Origin: JAVBQJ01 sp031549115
GTDB lineage: Bacteria; Verrucomicrobiota; Lentisphaeria; Victivallales; Victivallaceae
NCBI GenBank assembly: GCA_031549115.1
Contig: JAVBQJ010000016.1
Location: forward strand, 1-46,123
DNA: 46,123 nt
Direction: 5' to 3'
The notes under the pieces were generated by a model. It was given only the letters and a program-made list of their open reading frames with translations, made no database searches and was not told where the DNA came from. This document shows positions 33,935-41,930 of this stretch, piece after piece; the first letter of the stretch is position 1, and each line of letters begins with the position of its first letter. A program made the position numbers and the translations under genes.

Positions 33935-35053
33935 TCAATCTCCGAAGCTGATGCCCAGTTCGCGGGCACTGACCAGCCACGGGTGATCCAGCGGCACCGT
34001 TTTGCGCACGCCCGCAACCTCGGTCAACGGCACCAGGGTCGTCCCTTCGCCGACACTGGCGACCATGACGCCATACTGCTGCTTGAGCACCGCTTCGCTG
34101 CACGAAGAGCCCAGGCGGGTGGCGAGCAACCGGTCATTGCTCGACGGCTTGCCGCCGCGCTGCAGGTGCCCCAGAATCGTCACGCGGGTTTCCATCCCGG
34201 TCTGCGCTTCCAACTGCGCCGCGACGTCGAAAATCTTGTGCCGTTGCTCCAACTCGAAGCGCTCCAATACCGCCTTGGCGGCTTCTTTGGCCTTTTTCCC
34301 GGAGGCGTTTTCCTTCTCTTCGGTGAGCTTCTGCAACAGTTTGGAATCTTCTTGGGACAGTGCTCCTTCGGCGACCGGGACGATGCTGAACAGTTTCCCC
34401 TCCCGCGAACGCTGCTTCAACGCATCGGCGACCTTCGCCAGCTCGTACGGGATTTCCGGGATCAGGATCACGTCGGCGCCGCCGGCAATGCCGCTGCCCA
34501 GCGTCAGCCATCCGGCACGGTGTCCCATGATCTCCACCAGCATGATCCGCTTGTGGCTGCTGGCGGTCGAATGCAGCCCGTCGATCGCGTTGGTCGCCAC
34601 TTCGAGCGCGGTGTCGAAGCCGATGGTGGCCTCGGTCATCGACAGATCGTTATCGATCGTCTTCGGCAGTGTGATGATATTCAGGCCCAGCTGCGACAAC
34701 TGCAACGCGCTTTTGTGCGTGCCGCCGCCGCCGATGCAGATCAGGCACTCCAACTGGTTTTTCCGGTAATTCTCGACGATGGCTTCGGTCATGTCGAGCA
34801 TTTCCTTGCCGACCGGCATCTTGTCCGGTTTGTGGCGGCTGGTATGCAGTATCGTGCCGCCGATGGTCAGAATCCCCGAACAGGTCTTTTCGTCGATCAG
34901 CGTAGTCCGGTCGAAGGCAATCCCTTCGAAGCCGTCCCGGAAGCCGACCAGACGGTAATCGTGCCGGATCAGCGTTTTTCCAATCGACCGGATTGCCGCA
35001 TTCAAGCCCGGACTGTCTCCGCCCGCGGTCAATACCCCCACGCATTTCGCCAT
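33935..35053 (-). CDS. pfkA: 6-phosphofructokinase, phosphoryl donor uncertain
   Basis: This 372-residue PFK phosphorylates fructose 6-phosphate. The start CVGVLTAGGDSPGLNAAIR and the catalytic PKTIDNDL (Asp134) are clear. Two donor-selecting sites are mixed. Lys131 in PKTIDND is typical of pyrophosphate-using enzymes. The GGDGS loop reads GGGGT at 108-112, so the residue matching E. coli Asp103 is Gly110, while Gly111 matches the glycine of ATP-type enzymes. I recall similar GGGGT variants among annotated bacterial PFKs, so it may mark a lineage. ATG 35053 follows GGAG at 7 nt. It lies 41 nt after ppk, next to a CYTH gene, so a polyphosphate or pyrophosphate link is worth testing. Confidence 0.9.
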   Translation of the reverse strand: MAKCVGVLTAGGDSPGLNAAIRSIGKTLIRHDYRLVGFRDGFEGIAFDRTTLIDEKTCSGILTIGGTILHTSRHKPDKMPVGKEMLDMTEAIVENYRKNQLECLICIGGGGTHKSALQLSQLGLNIITLPKTIDNDLSMTEATIGFDTALEVATNAIDGLHSTASSHKRIMLVEIMGHRAGWLTLGSGIAGGADVILIPEIPYELAKVADALKQRSREGKLFSIVPVAEGALSQEDSKLLQKLTEEKENASGKKAKEAAKAVLERFELEQRHKIFDVAAQLEAQTGMETRVTILGHLQRGGKPSSNDRLLATRLGSSCSEAVLKQQYGVMVASVGEGTTLVPLTEVAGVRKTVPLDHPWLVSARELGISFGD

Positions 35054-35094
35054 CTTCACACTCCATTATTGATAAATTCAACTTCGATGCAGTT

Positions 35095-37197
35095 TTATTT
35101 TTCGGGAACGGCGGTGTAGACCTTCAACAGGCCGTCGTTCGCCCCCTCCCCCAAGGTCAGCTTCTTCAGCCACTCGTAGCTCCGCGCCTGGCTGCGGCGC
35201 GAAGTATGCTTCTCCCCGGCCGGTCGTGTGTAGGTACCGTTCGCCATCATGTGCCGCGCCTTGTCGTCGTCCTCCAGCTGGATTTTCAGCAGCCGGTCAA
35301 TCCGCGCCCGCAACCCCTCGTCGCGGATCGGAAACACGAGTTCGATCCGCCGGTCGAGGTTGCGCAGCATCCAGTCCGCGCTCGAAAGATAATACTCCGG
35401 CGTCCCCGCGTTTTTGAAGTAGAATATCCGCGAGTGTTCGAGGTACCGGTCGACGATGCTGATGATCCGGATGTTGCCCGCCGCCGCCCCCGGCTTCAAG
35501 CAGCAGATGCCGCGGACGATCAGGTCGATTTTTACCCCTTTGCGCGCCGCGTCGTACAAGTGCCGGATCACCTCCGGATCGGAAAGCGAATTCATCTTCG
35601 CGATGATGTGGCCGCGGTCGTTCGGCGTACTCAGGCGCGCCTCCCGGTCGATCAATTCGAGGAAACGGCGGCGCAAATTGAACGGCGCCGCCGCGATCTG
35701 CCGCCAATCCCCCGGCGGCAGCGAATACCCCGTCATCACATTGAACAACCCCGCCACCTCGGCGCAAAGCTCCGAATCGCAGCTGAATAGACCGATATCC
35801 GTGTACAGCGTCGCCGTCTTGTCGTTGTAATTGCCGGTCGCCAGGTGCACGTAACGCCGCAACAATCCGGCCTCGCGGCGCACGATCAACAGCGCCTTGC
35901 AGTGGATTTTCAAGCCGTTGACGCCGTACACCACGTGGGCGCCGGATTCCTCCAGCCGGCGCGCCCAGGTGATGTTGTTGCCCTCGTCGAAACGCGCTTT
36001 CAGTTCGACGATCACCGTGACCTGCTTGCCGTTTTCGGCGGCCCGCTGCAGCGCGTGGACCACCGGCGAATTGCCGCTGACCCGGTACAGCGTCTGTTTG
36101 ATCGCCAGCACCGCAGGATCCTCCGCCGCCGTTTCCAGCAACCGCACCACCGGGTCGAAAGATTGGTACGGCAGCATCAGCATCACCGGTTCGCGCTCGG
36201 CGATCGCGTCGAAAATCGGTTCATCCGGCGGCAATTCCGGGCACGGCAGCGCCGGCCACAGCGCCTCTGACAGCTGCGGATCTTTGATCTTCCCGGCCAA
36301 CTCGAACAATCCTTTCTGGCGCAGCAATCCGCGCACCGGATAACGGAATTGGGTGTCGAGATGGAACTCCTGTTCCAGCCAGCGCGCCAGGCGGCTGCGC
36401 CGGAACGGCGGCATCTCCAGCCGGATCGGTTCCCGGCTGCGCCGCTGCAACAGCTTGCGCTCGATCGTCAGCATCAGATCCTCGGCGCCGGAGTCTTCGA
36501 TCGCGAAGTCCATGTCCCGGGTAATCCGGAACGGCAGATACTCGTGAATCGTACAGCCGCAGAACAATTCCTCCAGGTTGGCCATGATGATCTCTTCCAG
36601 AGGAATATAACAGACGCCGGATTTGCGGTCGTTGACTTTGACGAAGCGCTCCAGCCCTTCGGGCACCTCCACGAAGGCGAAACACTCCTCTTCGCTCTCC
36701 CGCCGCAGGCTCACCGCGATTTCAATCGCGCCGTTGCTCAATACCGGAAACGGGTGCGCCTGATCGACCGCCAGCGGCGTCAATACCGGCAATATCTCCC
36801 GGGTAAAACGTTCGCGCAGCTCCGGCTTGGCCTCCTCCGGCAGAGTATCCCAGTCGCGCAGCCGGATTCCGGCCTTTTCCAGTCCGGGCAGAATGTCGCC
36901 GTAAAGGATATGATATTGGCGCCGCAACAGTTTTTCCAGCTTGTTCCGGATCATCCGCAACTGGTCTTCCGGCAGGTTGCCGGCGGCGTCGGGGACGCTC
37001 CCCACCCCGGCCAGCTGGCGCAATCCGGCCACCCGGACCATGAAAAACTCATCCAGGTTGCTCGAAAAGATCGCGATGAACTTCAACCGCTCCGCCAATG
37101 GGTTCACCGGCATCGCCGCCTCGTCCAGCACCCGGGAATTGAAATCGAGCCAACTCAATTCGCGGCTCATGTAGATTTTTTCCATCCCCTCCGTCAT
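35095..37197 (-). CDS. ppk: Polyphosphate kinase PPK1
   Basis: PPK1 reversibly makes long inorganic polyphosphate from ATP at the membrane. The 700-residue length is normal. The N-terminal domain starts YMSRELSWLDFNSRVLDEA, the head domain has PFPVLSNGAIEIAV, and both catalytic histidines are visible: His432 in GLKIHCKALLIVRRE and His588 in DRYLEHSRIFYF. RRRFLELIDREARL lies between them. ATG 37197 overlaps the ppx stop (ATGA) and follows GGGAGG 7 nt upstream, so synthesis and breakdown enzymes are cotranslated. A second ATG at 37185 would be too close to its own GGAGG. Confidence 0.97.
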   Translation of the reverse strand: MTEGMEKIYMSRELSWLDFNSRVLDEAAMPVNPLAERLKFIAIFSSNLDEFFMVRVAGLRQLAGVGSVPDAAGNLPEDQLRMIRNKLEKLLRRQYHILYGDILPGLEKAGIRLRDWDTLPEEAKPELRERFTREILPVLTPLAVDQAHPFPVLSNGAIEIAVSLRRESEEECFAFVEVPEGLERFVKVNDRKSGVCYIPLEEIIMANLEELFCGCTIHEYLPFRITRDMDFAIEDSGAEDLMLTIERKLLQRRSREPIRLEMPPFRRSRLARWLEQEFHLDTQFRYPVRGLLRQKGLFELAGKIKDPQLSEALWPALPCPELPPDEPIFDAIAEREPVMLMLPYQSFDPVVRLLETAAEDPAVLAIKQTLYRVSGNSPVVHALQRAAENGKQVTVIVELKARFDEGNNITWARRLEESGAHVVYGVNGLKIHCKALLIVRREAGLLRRYVHLATGNYNDKTATLYTDIGLFSCDSELCAEVAGLFNVMTGYSLPPGDWRQIAAAPFNLRRRFLELIDREARLSTPNDRGHIIAKMNSLSDPEVIRHLYDAARKGVKIDLIVRGICCLKPGAAAGNIRIISIVDRYLEHSRIFYFKNAGTPEYYLSSADWMLRNLDRRIELVFPIRDEGLRARIDRLLKIQLEDDDKARHMMANGTYTRPAGEKHTSRRSQARSYEWLKKLTLGEGANDGLLKVYTAVPEK

Positions 37198-38750
37198 GCC
37201 TGTGCCTCCCTTTCCACTTTGAAGCTCAACCCGTAGACCGCGTGAAACAGGTCCCCCTTCTTATTGATGCAAACTTTTTCCCAATCGATATCCACGGAGC
37301 CGCTCACCCGGAACACCAGTTCATCGTTGCGCAGCAGCACCTTCAAACTTTCCAGCCGTTGCCCGCCTGAGGTCTGCAGCGCGTCCGCCACCCGCAGGAT
37401 TGCCGCCAGCTTCAATACCGCGACATTCTCCTCCGGCCCCAGGGCGACGAATTCGGGGTGCGAACTTTTCGGCACCGATTTGCGGTGATAGCGCGCCGTC
37501 ATCGCGATCACCTGCCGTTCCCGGTCGGAGATACCCGGCAGCTGCGCATTGTTGATCAGGTACAGCGAATGCCGGTGGTGTTGCCGCGGATCGATGAAGC
37601 GCCCCACATCGTGCAGCATGCAGGCGATCTCCAGATCCAGCCGGTGCCGCGCCGTCAACCCGTAGCGGCGCTTGAGCTTGTCGAAAATCCGCAGCCCCAG
37701 ATCCGCGACTCCGGCAGCGTGACCGACATCCAGTCCGTATTTGCGGCCGATATTCTCCGCCGCCGTCAACAGGTCGGCGCGAAAGGGATCGTGCTCGCCC
37801 TTGTCCGCACGCACCAGCTCGGCGATCAGCGCCGAACGGGTGGTCACCGCCGGGAAAATCGCCTCCCGGCAGTTGACCTCATGCAGGAAGTACCCCAGAA
37901 TCCCCGCCGTCGGCGCCACGTAAGAGGCCACCGCATAACCGATATGGTATTCCCGGACCAGGGTTTCGGCCGGAATCTTCACCGCCTTTTTTATCAGCTC
38001 AGCCAGCTCCTCTTTGCCGGTACGGAACACCAGTTCCTTGGCGATCCCCTCGGAAAACTTCATCCCGATCAAAGCGCGCACACCGGCGCCAAGGCCGATC
38101 ACGCTCATCGGCTCCTTCGGGTCGAAGTTGGTGCTTTCGCTCAGCCGCTGCTCCATGCAGAAGTTTTCCAACAGCGACGTGATCTTGTCCTGTTCGAATG
38201 CCAGTTCGCCGTATTCATCCCCGAGGCGCATGCTGCCCAACGGGATCGTCTCGCTGAACTGCAGATGCCCCTGATCCAGATACATGATGATCAACGAGCC
38301 GGTGCCGACGACGAAGATCAGCGCCCGCTTGGACGGAAAACATTTTGCCCGCTGCAGCACCTCCTTGGTGCCGAGATACAGCAGACGCGACTCCTCCTGT
38401 GCTTCCAGAATCTCAATCTCCAGCCCCGAAGCGTGGAAAACCCGGTCCGCCACCAGTTCGCGGTTGAACGCTTCGCGGATCGCGCTGGTGGCCACCACCC
38501 GGATGTTTTCCACCTGGTATTCGGCCATCCGGGCGGCGAAATCACTGAGAATCGTACACAATAGATTGATATTCTCCGGCGAAATGCTGCCTTCGCGGAA
38601 TACATCGCTGCCCAGATTCACCGGTCGGATCAGGCTTTCAAACGGCTCGTAAGCACCGGTGGCGGCGATTTGGAAAATTTCCAGGCGCGCCGAATGCGCG
38701 CCGATATCGACAATGCCGCACAGGGCCGGTGATGTCATCGTGTTGTCCAT
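37194..38750 (-). CDS. ppx: Exopolyphosphatase/GppA family protein with C-terminal HD domain
   Basis: The 518-residue protein hydrolyses polyphosphate from its ends or converts pppGpp to ppGpp. The N-terminal ASKHA domain has GIVDIGAHSARLEIF and VVATSAIREAFNRELVADRV, with the second phosphate motif FVVGTGSLIIMYLDQG. From about residue 330 there is an HD-type domain (IACMLHDVGRFIDP) as in E. coli Ppx and GppA. ATG 38750 is chosen because AGGAAG lies just upstream. The overlap of its stop with ppk strongly favours polyphosphate as substrate. It overlaps the upstream NUDIX gene by 16 nt. Confidence 0.93.
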   Translation of the reverse strand: MDNTMTSPALCGIVDIGAHSARLEIFQIAATGAYEPFESLIRPVNLGSDVFREGSISPENINLLCTILSDFAARMAEYQVENIRVVATSAIREAFNRELVADRVFHASGLEIEILEAQEESRLLYLGTKEVLQRAKCFPSKRALIFVVGTGSLIIMYLDQGHLQFSETIPLGSMRLGDEYGELAFEQDKITSLLENFCMEQRLSESTNFDPKEPMSVIGLGAGVRALIGMKFSEGIAKELVFRTGKEELAELIKKAVKIPAETLVREYHIGYAVASYVAPTAGILGYFLHEVNCREAIFPAVTTRSALIAELVRADKGEHDPFRADLLTAAENIGRKYGLDVGHAAGVADLGLRIFDKLKRRYGLTARHRLDLEIACMLHDVGRFIDPRQHHRHSLYLINNAQLPGISDRERQVIAMTARYHRKSVPKSSHPEFVALGPEENVAVLKLAAILRVADALQTSGGQRLESLKVLLRNDELVFRVSGSVDIDWEKVCINKKGDLFHAVYGLSFKVEREAQA

Positions 38751-39256
38751 AAACTTCCTGTGTTCAAGTCTGCCAGAAGCTCCAGTTCCCGTATCAGATT
38801 GGGGGTAAACCGTCCGCGCCAGACCGGATCGGCCAACTCGCCGGCGCTGAACCAGCGCAACGCGTCGATCTCCTCGGCCTGAAATACAAACGGCCCGGCG
38901 CAAACCGTCCGGAACACCCGCAGGTCCTCCGATTCGATCGCGTTGCGGATCGGCAGATCCATCACCGGCTCCAGCACCGCGTCCCCGGCAAAGCCGAGCT
39001 CCTCGCGCATTTCCCGGCGCGCCGCCGTTTCGTAATCTTCTCCCTGCGCCAGATGCCCCCCGACCGCGGTATCCCATTTGCCCGGTTGAATATCCTTGAC
39101 GGCAGCGCGCTTCTGCAGCAGCATCCGGCCGTCGGGGTGAAACACCATCACCTGGCTGGCGCGGTGGCGCAGCGCCGGATTACCGTGGCATTCCCGGCGC
39201 GGCGCCCGGCCGCAGGGCTGGTTGTCGGCATCGTAAATATCGAAATATTCCATCAT
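38735..39256 (-). CDS. NUDIX hydrolase, YfcD-like
   Basis: This 173-residue protein has the NUDIX box GHLAQGEDYETAARREMREELGF, which binds metal and nucleoside or isoprenoid diphosphates. The opening EYFDIYDADNQPCGRAPRRECHGN resembles the YfcD branch close to isopentenyl-diphosphate isomerase; HRASQVMVFHPDGRMLLQKRA is also typical of it. The substrate is unknown. Its ATG (39256) overlaps the clpC stop (ATGATGG), so it is cotranslated with the protease ATPase. A second ATG three nt later is equally possible. Confidence 0.9.
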   Translation of the reverse strand: MMEYFDIYDADNQPCGRAPRRECHGNPALRHRASQVMVFHPDGRMLLQKRAAVKDIQPGKWDTAVGGHLAQGEDYETAARREMREELGFAGDAVLEPVMDLPIRNAIESEDLRVFRTVCAGPFVFQAEEIDALRWFSAGELADPVWRGRFTPNLIRELELLADLNTGSLWTTR

Positions 39257-41772
39257 TCGCTTTCCGGGAAGAACAGCACCTTCTGGTTGTCCAAACACAC
39301 CCGGACCGCCTTGGCTTTGGCGGCGTCAAAGGTGCCTTTGAGCACCTCCTCGGCCAGCGGATCTTCCAGATAGCGCTCGATCGCGCGCCGCAACGGGCGC
39401 GCACCGTATTCGGGTTCGTACCCTTTCTGAATCAGGAAATCCTTGACCGGATCTTCCAGCCGCAGCTCCAAATCCCGGGTGCCGAGCCGGCTTTCGAGCG
39501 CCGCCAGTTCGATATTGATGATCTTCAACAGATCTTCGTGCTCCAGCTTGCGGAATACGATGATGTCGTCGACACGGTTCAAAAACTCCGGCTTAAAGGC
39601 TTTTTTCGCCATCCCCAGCAGCTTTTCGCGCTCCTTGGCCTCGTCCACCAGCGACGCGCCGCCGGAGAATCCGAGCGACGCTTTGGCCAGCTGTTCGGCT
39701 CCGACGTTGCTGGTCATGATGATGATGGTGTTGCGGAAGTCGATCCGGCGCCCCAAGGTATCGGTGATTTTGCCCTCTTCGAGAATCTGCAGCAGCATGT
39801 GCATCACATCCGGGTGCGCTTTTTCGATTTCGTCGAACAGCACCACCGAATACGGCCGCCGCCGCACCCGCTCGGTCAACTCCCCGCCCTCGCCATAGCC
39901 GACATAACCCGGAGGCGAGCCGACCAGACGGCTGACGTTGAACTTCTCCATGTATTCGGACATGTCGACCTGAATCAATGCTTCGGCGTCGCCGAACATG
40001 AATTCCGCCAGGGCTTTTCCCAGCAAGGTTTTGCCGACGCCGGTCGGACCGAGGAAAATGAACGAGCCGATCGGACGGTTTGGGTTCTTCAAGTCGGCGC
40101 GGCTGCGGCGCAGCGCCCGCGAAATGGCGCTGACCGCCGGATCCTGACCGACCACCTGCCGGGTGATTTCGCTCTCCATGCGCAGCAGCTTCTGGTTTTC
40201 GCCCTCCGCCATCTGCTGCACCGGAATGCCGGTCAGCTTGGCCACCACCACCGCGATGATGCCGGCGTCGATGACCGGACGCGACTCCTGCGCGCTTTCC
40301 TTATGGGAAGTCACCAGCTGCTCCAACTCCTGCCGTAGCGCCCGTTCGCGGTCGCGGCAACCGGCGGCTTCCTCGAACTTCTGTTCGGCGATCGCCTGTT
40401 CCTTGGCCTGCTGCGCCTCGGCGATCGCGGTATCCAGCGGCTTGGTGTCCGGCGGCGGTACGCAATTCAGAATCCGGGTTCTGGCCCCGGCCTCGTCCAT
40501 CACGTCGATCGCCTTGTCCGGCAGGAAACGCCCCGAAATATAACGGTCGGCGAACTTCACCGCCGCGACGATCGCCTCCGGCGTATATTCGACCTGATGG
40601 TGTTTTTCGTAGGTCGCCTTGAGTCCCATCAGAATCTTGATCGCGTCGTCGACACTGGGCGGATTCACCATGATCGGCTGGAAGCGCCGCTCCAATGCGG
40701 CGTCCTTCTCGATGCCCTTGCGGTATTCGTCCAGCGTGGTCGCGCCGACGCACTGCAATTCGCCCCGCGACAGCGCCGGTTTGATGATATGGGCGGCATC
40801 CATCGCTCCATCGGCGCCGCCGGCGCCGACGATGGTATGCAGTTCGTCGATAAACAGAATCACCTTCTTCGAATTGCGGACTTCGTCGATCACCGCCTTG
40901 ATCCGCTCTTCGAACTGGCCGCGGTCTTTGGTCCCGGCCACCATCAGCGGCAGGTCCAGCGCGTAAATTTTTTTATCCGCCAGCAATTCGGGCACCTGTT
41001 TGTTGACGATCGCCTGCGCCAGCCCTTCGAGAATGGCGGTCTTGCCGACCCCGGCTTCGCCGATCAGCACCGGATTGTTTTTGGTCCGGCGGCACAGGAT
41101 CTGGATCACCCGTTCGATTTCATGCTGGCGCCCGATCACCGGATCAAGTTCGCCCTTTTCCGCCATTTCAGTCAAATTGCGGCCGAAAGCGTTCAACGCC
41201 GGCAAATTCCCCTGTGCGTGCGGATTGGTCCCGGCCGCCGGATTCGCACCGGCGCCGGAAGCCGGCGGCATGGGCGCTCCCGGCGGCGGCTCCTCGCCGG
41301 GCTCCGGCACATAATCGTGATCCAGTGCCTTGAGCACCTGCCGGCGCACCTGTTCGAGATCGACATTCAGATTGGCGAGCACCCGCGAGGCCTCGCTTTC
41401 GCCGTCGCGCAGCAGCGCCAGCAGCAGATGTTCGGTGCCGACGAAATTGTAATTCATCGCATTGGCTTCGGTGACGGCCAGCAGCAGAATCTGCTTGAGG
41501 CGGCTGGTGATCGGCAGATTGCCGGCTTTTTTCGTCGGTCCCCCTGCCCCGCAGACTTTTTCGACCTCGAAGCGCAGCTGATCCAGGTTCAAGCCGATGG
41601 ACTTCAGCGCTTCGACGGCGACGCCTTCGTTCAAGGCCAGCACCCCCAGCAGCAAGTGCTCGGTGCCGATGCAGTCATGGTTGAGCCGTTCCGCCTCACG
41701 TTGCGCCAGAAGCAGCGTCTGTTTGGCCCGGGGAGTAAAGTTTTTCATGGGATTGAATTCTTCGTTTGCCAT
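39253..41772 (-). CDS. clpC: ATP-dependent Clp protease ATPase subunit ClpC
   Basis: ClpC unfolds proteins and feeds them to the ClpP protease. The 839-residue protein has the double Clp N-domain (FTPRAKQTLLLAQREAERLN and NYNFVGTEHLLLALLRDG), a Pro/Gly/Ala-rich linker at about 158-190, a first AAA+ domain with Walker A GEAGVGKT, a central coiled domain with a UVR motif (FEEAAGCRDRERALRQEL) that marks ClpC rather than ClpB, and a second AAA+ domain with GPTGVGKT. No clpP or mcsB gene is adjacent. AGGAGG lies upstream of the start. It heads a minus-strand operon with NUDIX, ppx and ppk, an unusual set. Confidence 0.97.
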   Translation of the reverse strand: MANEEFNPMKNFTPRAKQTLLLAQREAERLNHDCIGTEHLLLGVLALNEGVAVEALKSIGLNLDQLRFEVEKVCGAGGPTKKAGNLPITSRLKQILLLAVTEANAMNYNFVGTEHLLLALLRDGESEASRVLANLNVDLEQVRRQVLKALDHDYVPEPGEEPPPGAPMPPASGAGANPAAGTNPHAQGNLPALNAFGRNLTEMAEKGELDPVIGRQHEIERVIQILCRRTKNNPVLIGEAGVGKTAILEGLAQAIVNKQVPELLADKKIYALDLPLMVAGTKDRGQFEERIKAVIDEVRNSKKVILFIDELHTIVGAGGADGAMDAAHIIKPALSRGELQCVGATTLDEYRKGIEKDAALERRFQPIMVNPPSVDDAIKILMGLKATYEKHHQVEYTPEAIVAAVKFADRYISGRFLPDKAIDVMDEAGARTRILNCVPPPDTKPLDTAIAEAQQAKEQAIAEQKFEEAAGCRDRERALRQELEQLVTSHKESAQESRPVIDAGIIAVVVAKLTGIPVQQMAEGENQKLLRMESEITRQVVGQDPAVSAISRALRRSRADLKNPNRPIGSFIFLGPTGVGKTLLGKALAEFMFGDAEALIQVDMSEYMEKFNVSRLVGSPPGYVGYGEGGELTERVRRRPYSVVLFDEIEKAHPDVMHMLLQILEEGKITDTLGRRIDFRNTIIIMTSNVGAEQLAKASLGFSGGASLVDEAKEREKLLGMAKKAFKPEFLNRVDDIIVFRKLEHEDLLKIINIELAALESRLGTRDLELRLEDPVKDFLIQKGYEPEYGARPLRRAIERYLEDPLAEEVLKGTFDAAKAKAVRVCLDNQKVLFFPESE

Positions 41773-41813
41773 AATAATTTCCTCCTGAATTCATTTCTCC
41801 TGCCTTGAACGGT

Positions 41814-41842
41814 AATATATCGCACCTGTGCCATTTTGCAAA
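41814..41842 (-). promoter_or_regulatory. Candidate promoter of the clpC operon
   Basis: On the minus strand TTTGCA (41842-41837) is 17 bp from TATATT (41819-41814), with a leader of about 35 nt before clpC. Confidence 0.45.
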
Positions 41843-41844
41843 GA

Positions 41845-41858
41845 AATTCGTCCGAATT
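41845..41858. promoter_or_regulatory. 14-bp palindrome next to the clpC -35 box
   Basis: AATTCG-TC-CGAATT is an exact inverted repeat ending 2 bp from the -35 box. It matches neither CIRCE nor the CtsR operator as I remember them, so the factor, if any, is unknown. Confidence 0.35.
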
Positions 41859-41880
41859 ATCTGTTTTCTAATGTTCGGAC

Positions 41881-41912
41881 AAAAAAAGGGAGGAAGCAAA
41901 CGCCTCCTCCCT
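41881..41912 (-). terminator. Intrinsic terminator of the ceramidase-like gene
   Basis: Read on the minus strand, GGGAGGAGGC, a GTTT-type loop and GCTTCCTCCC form a GC-rich stem followed by seven T residues. It begins about 20 nt after the stop codon at 41931 and isolates that gene from clpC. Confidence 0.9.
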
Positions 41913-41930
41913 AATTTGATGGACGAACTT

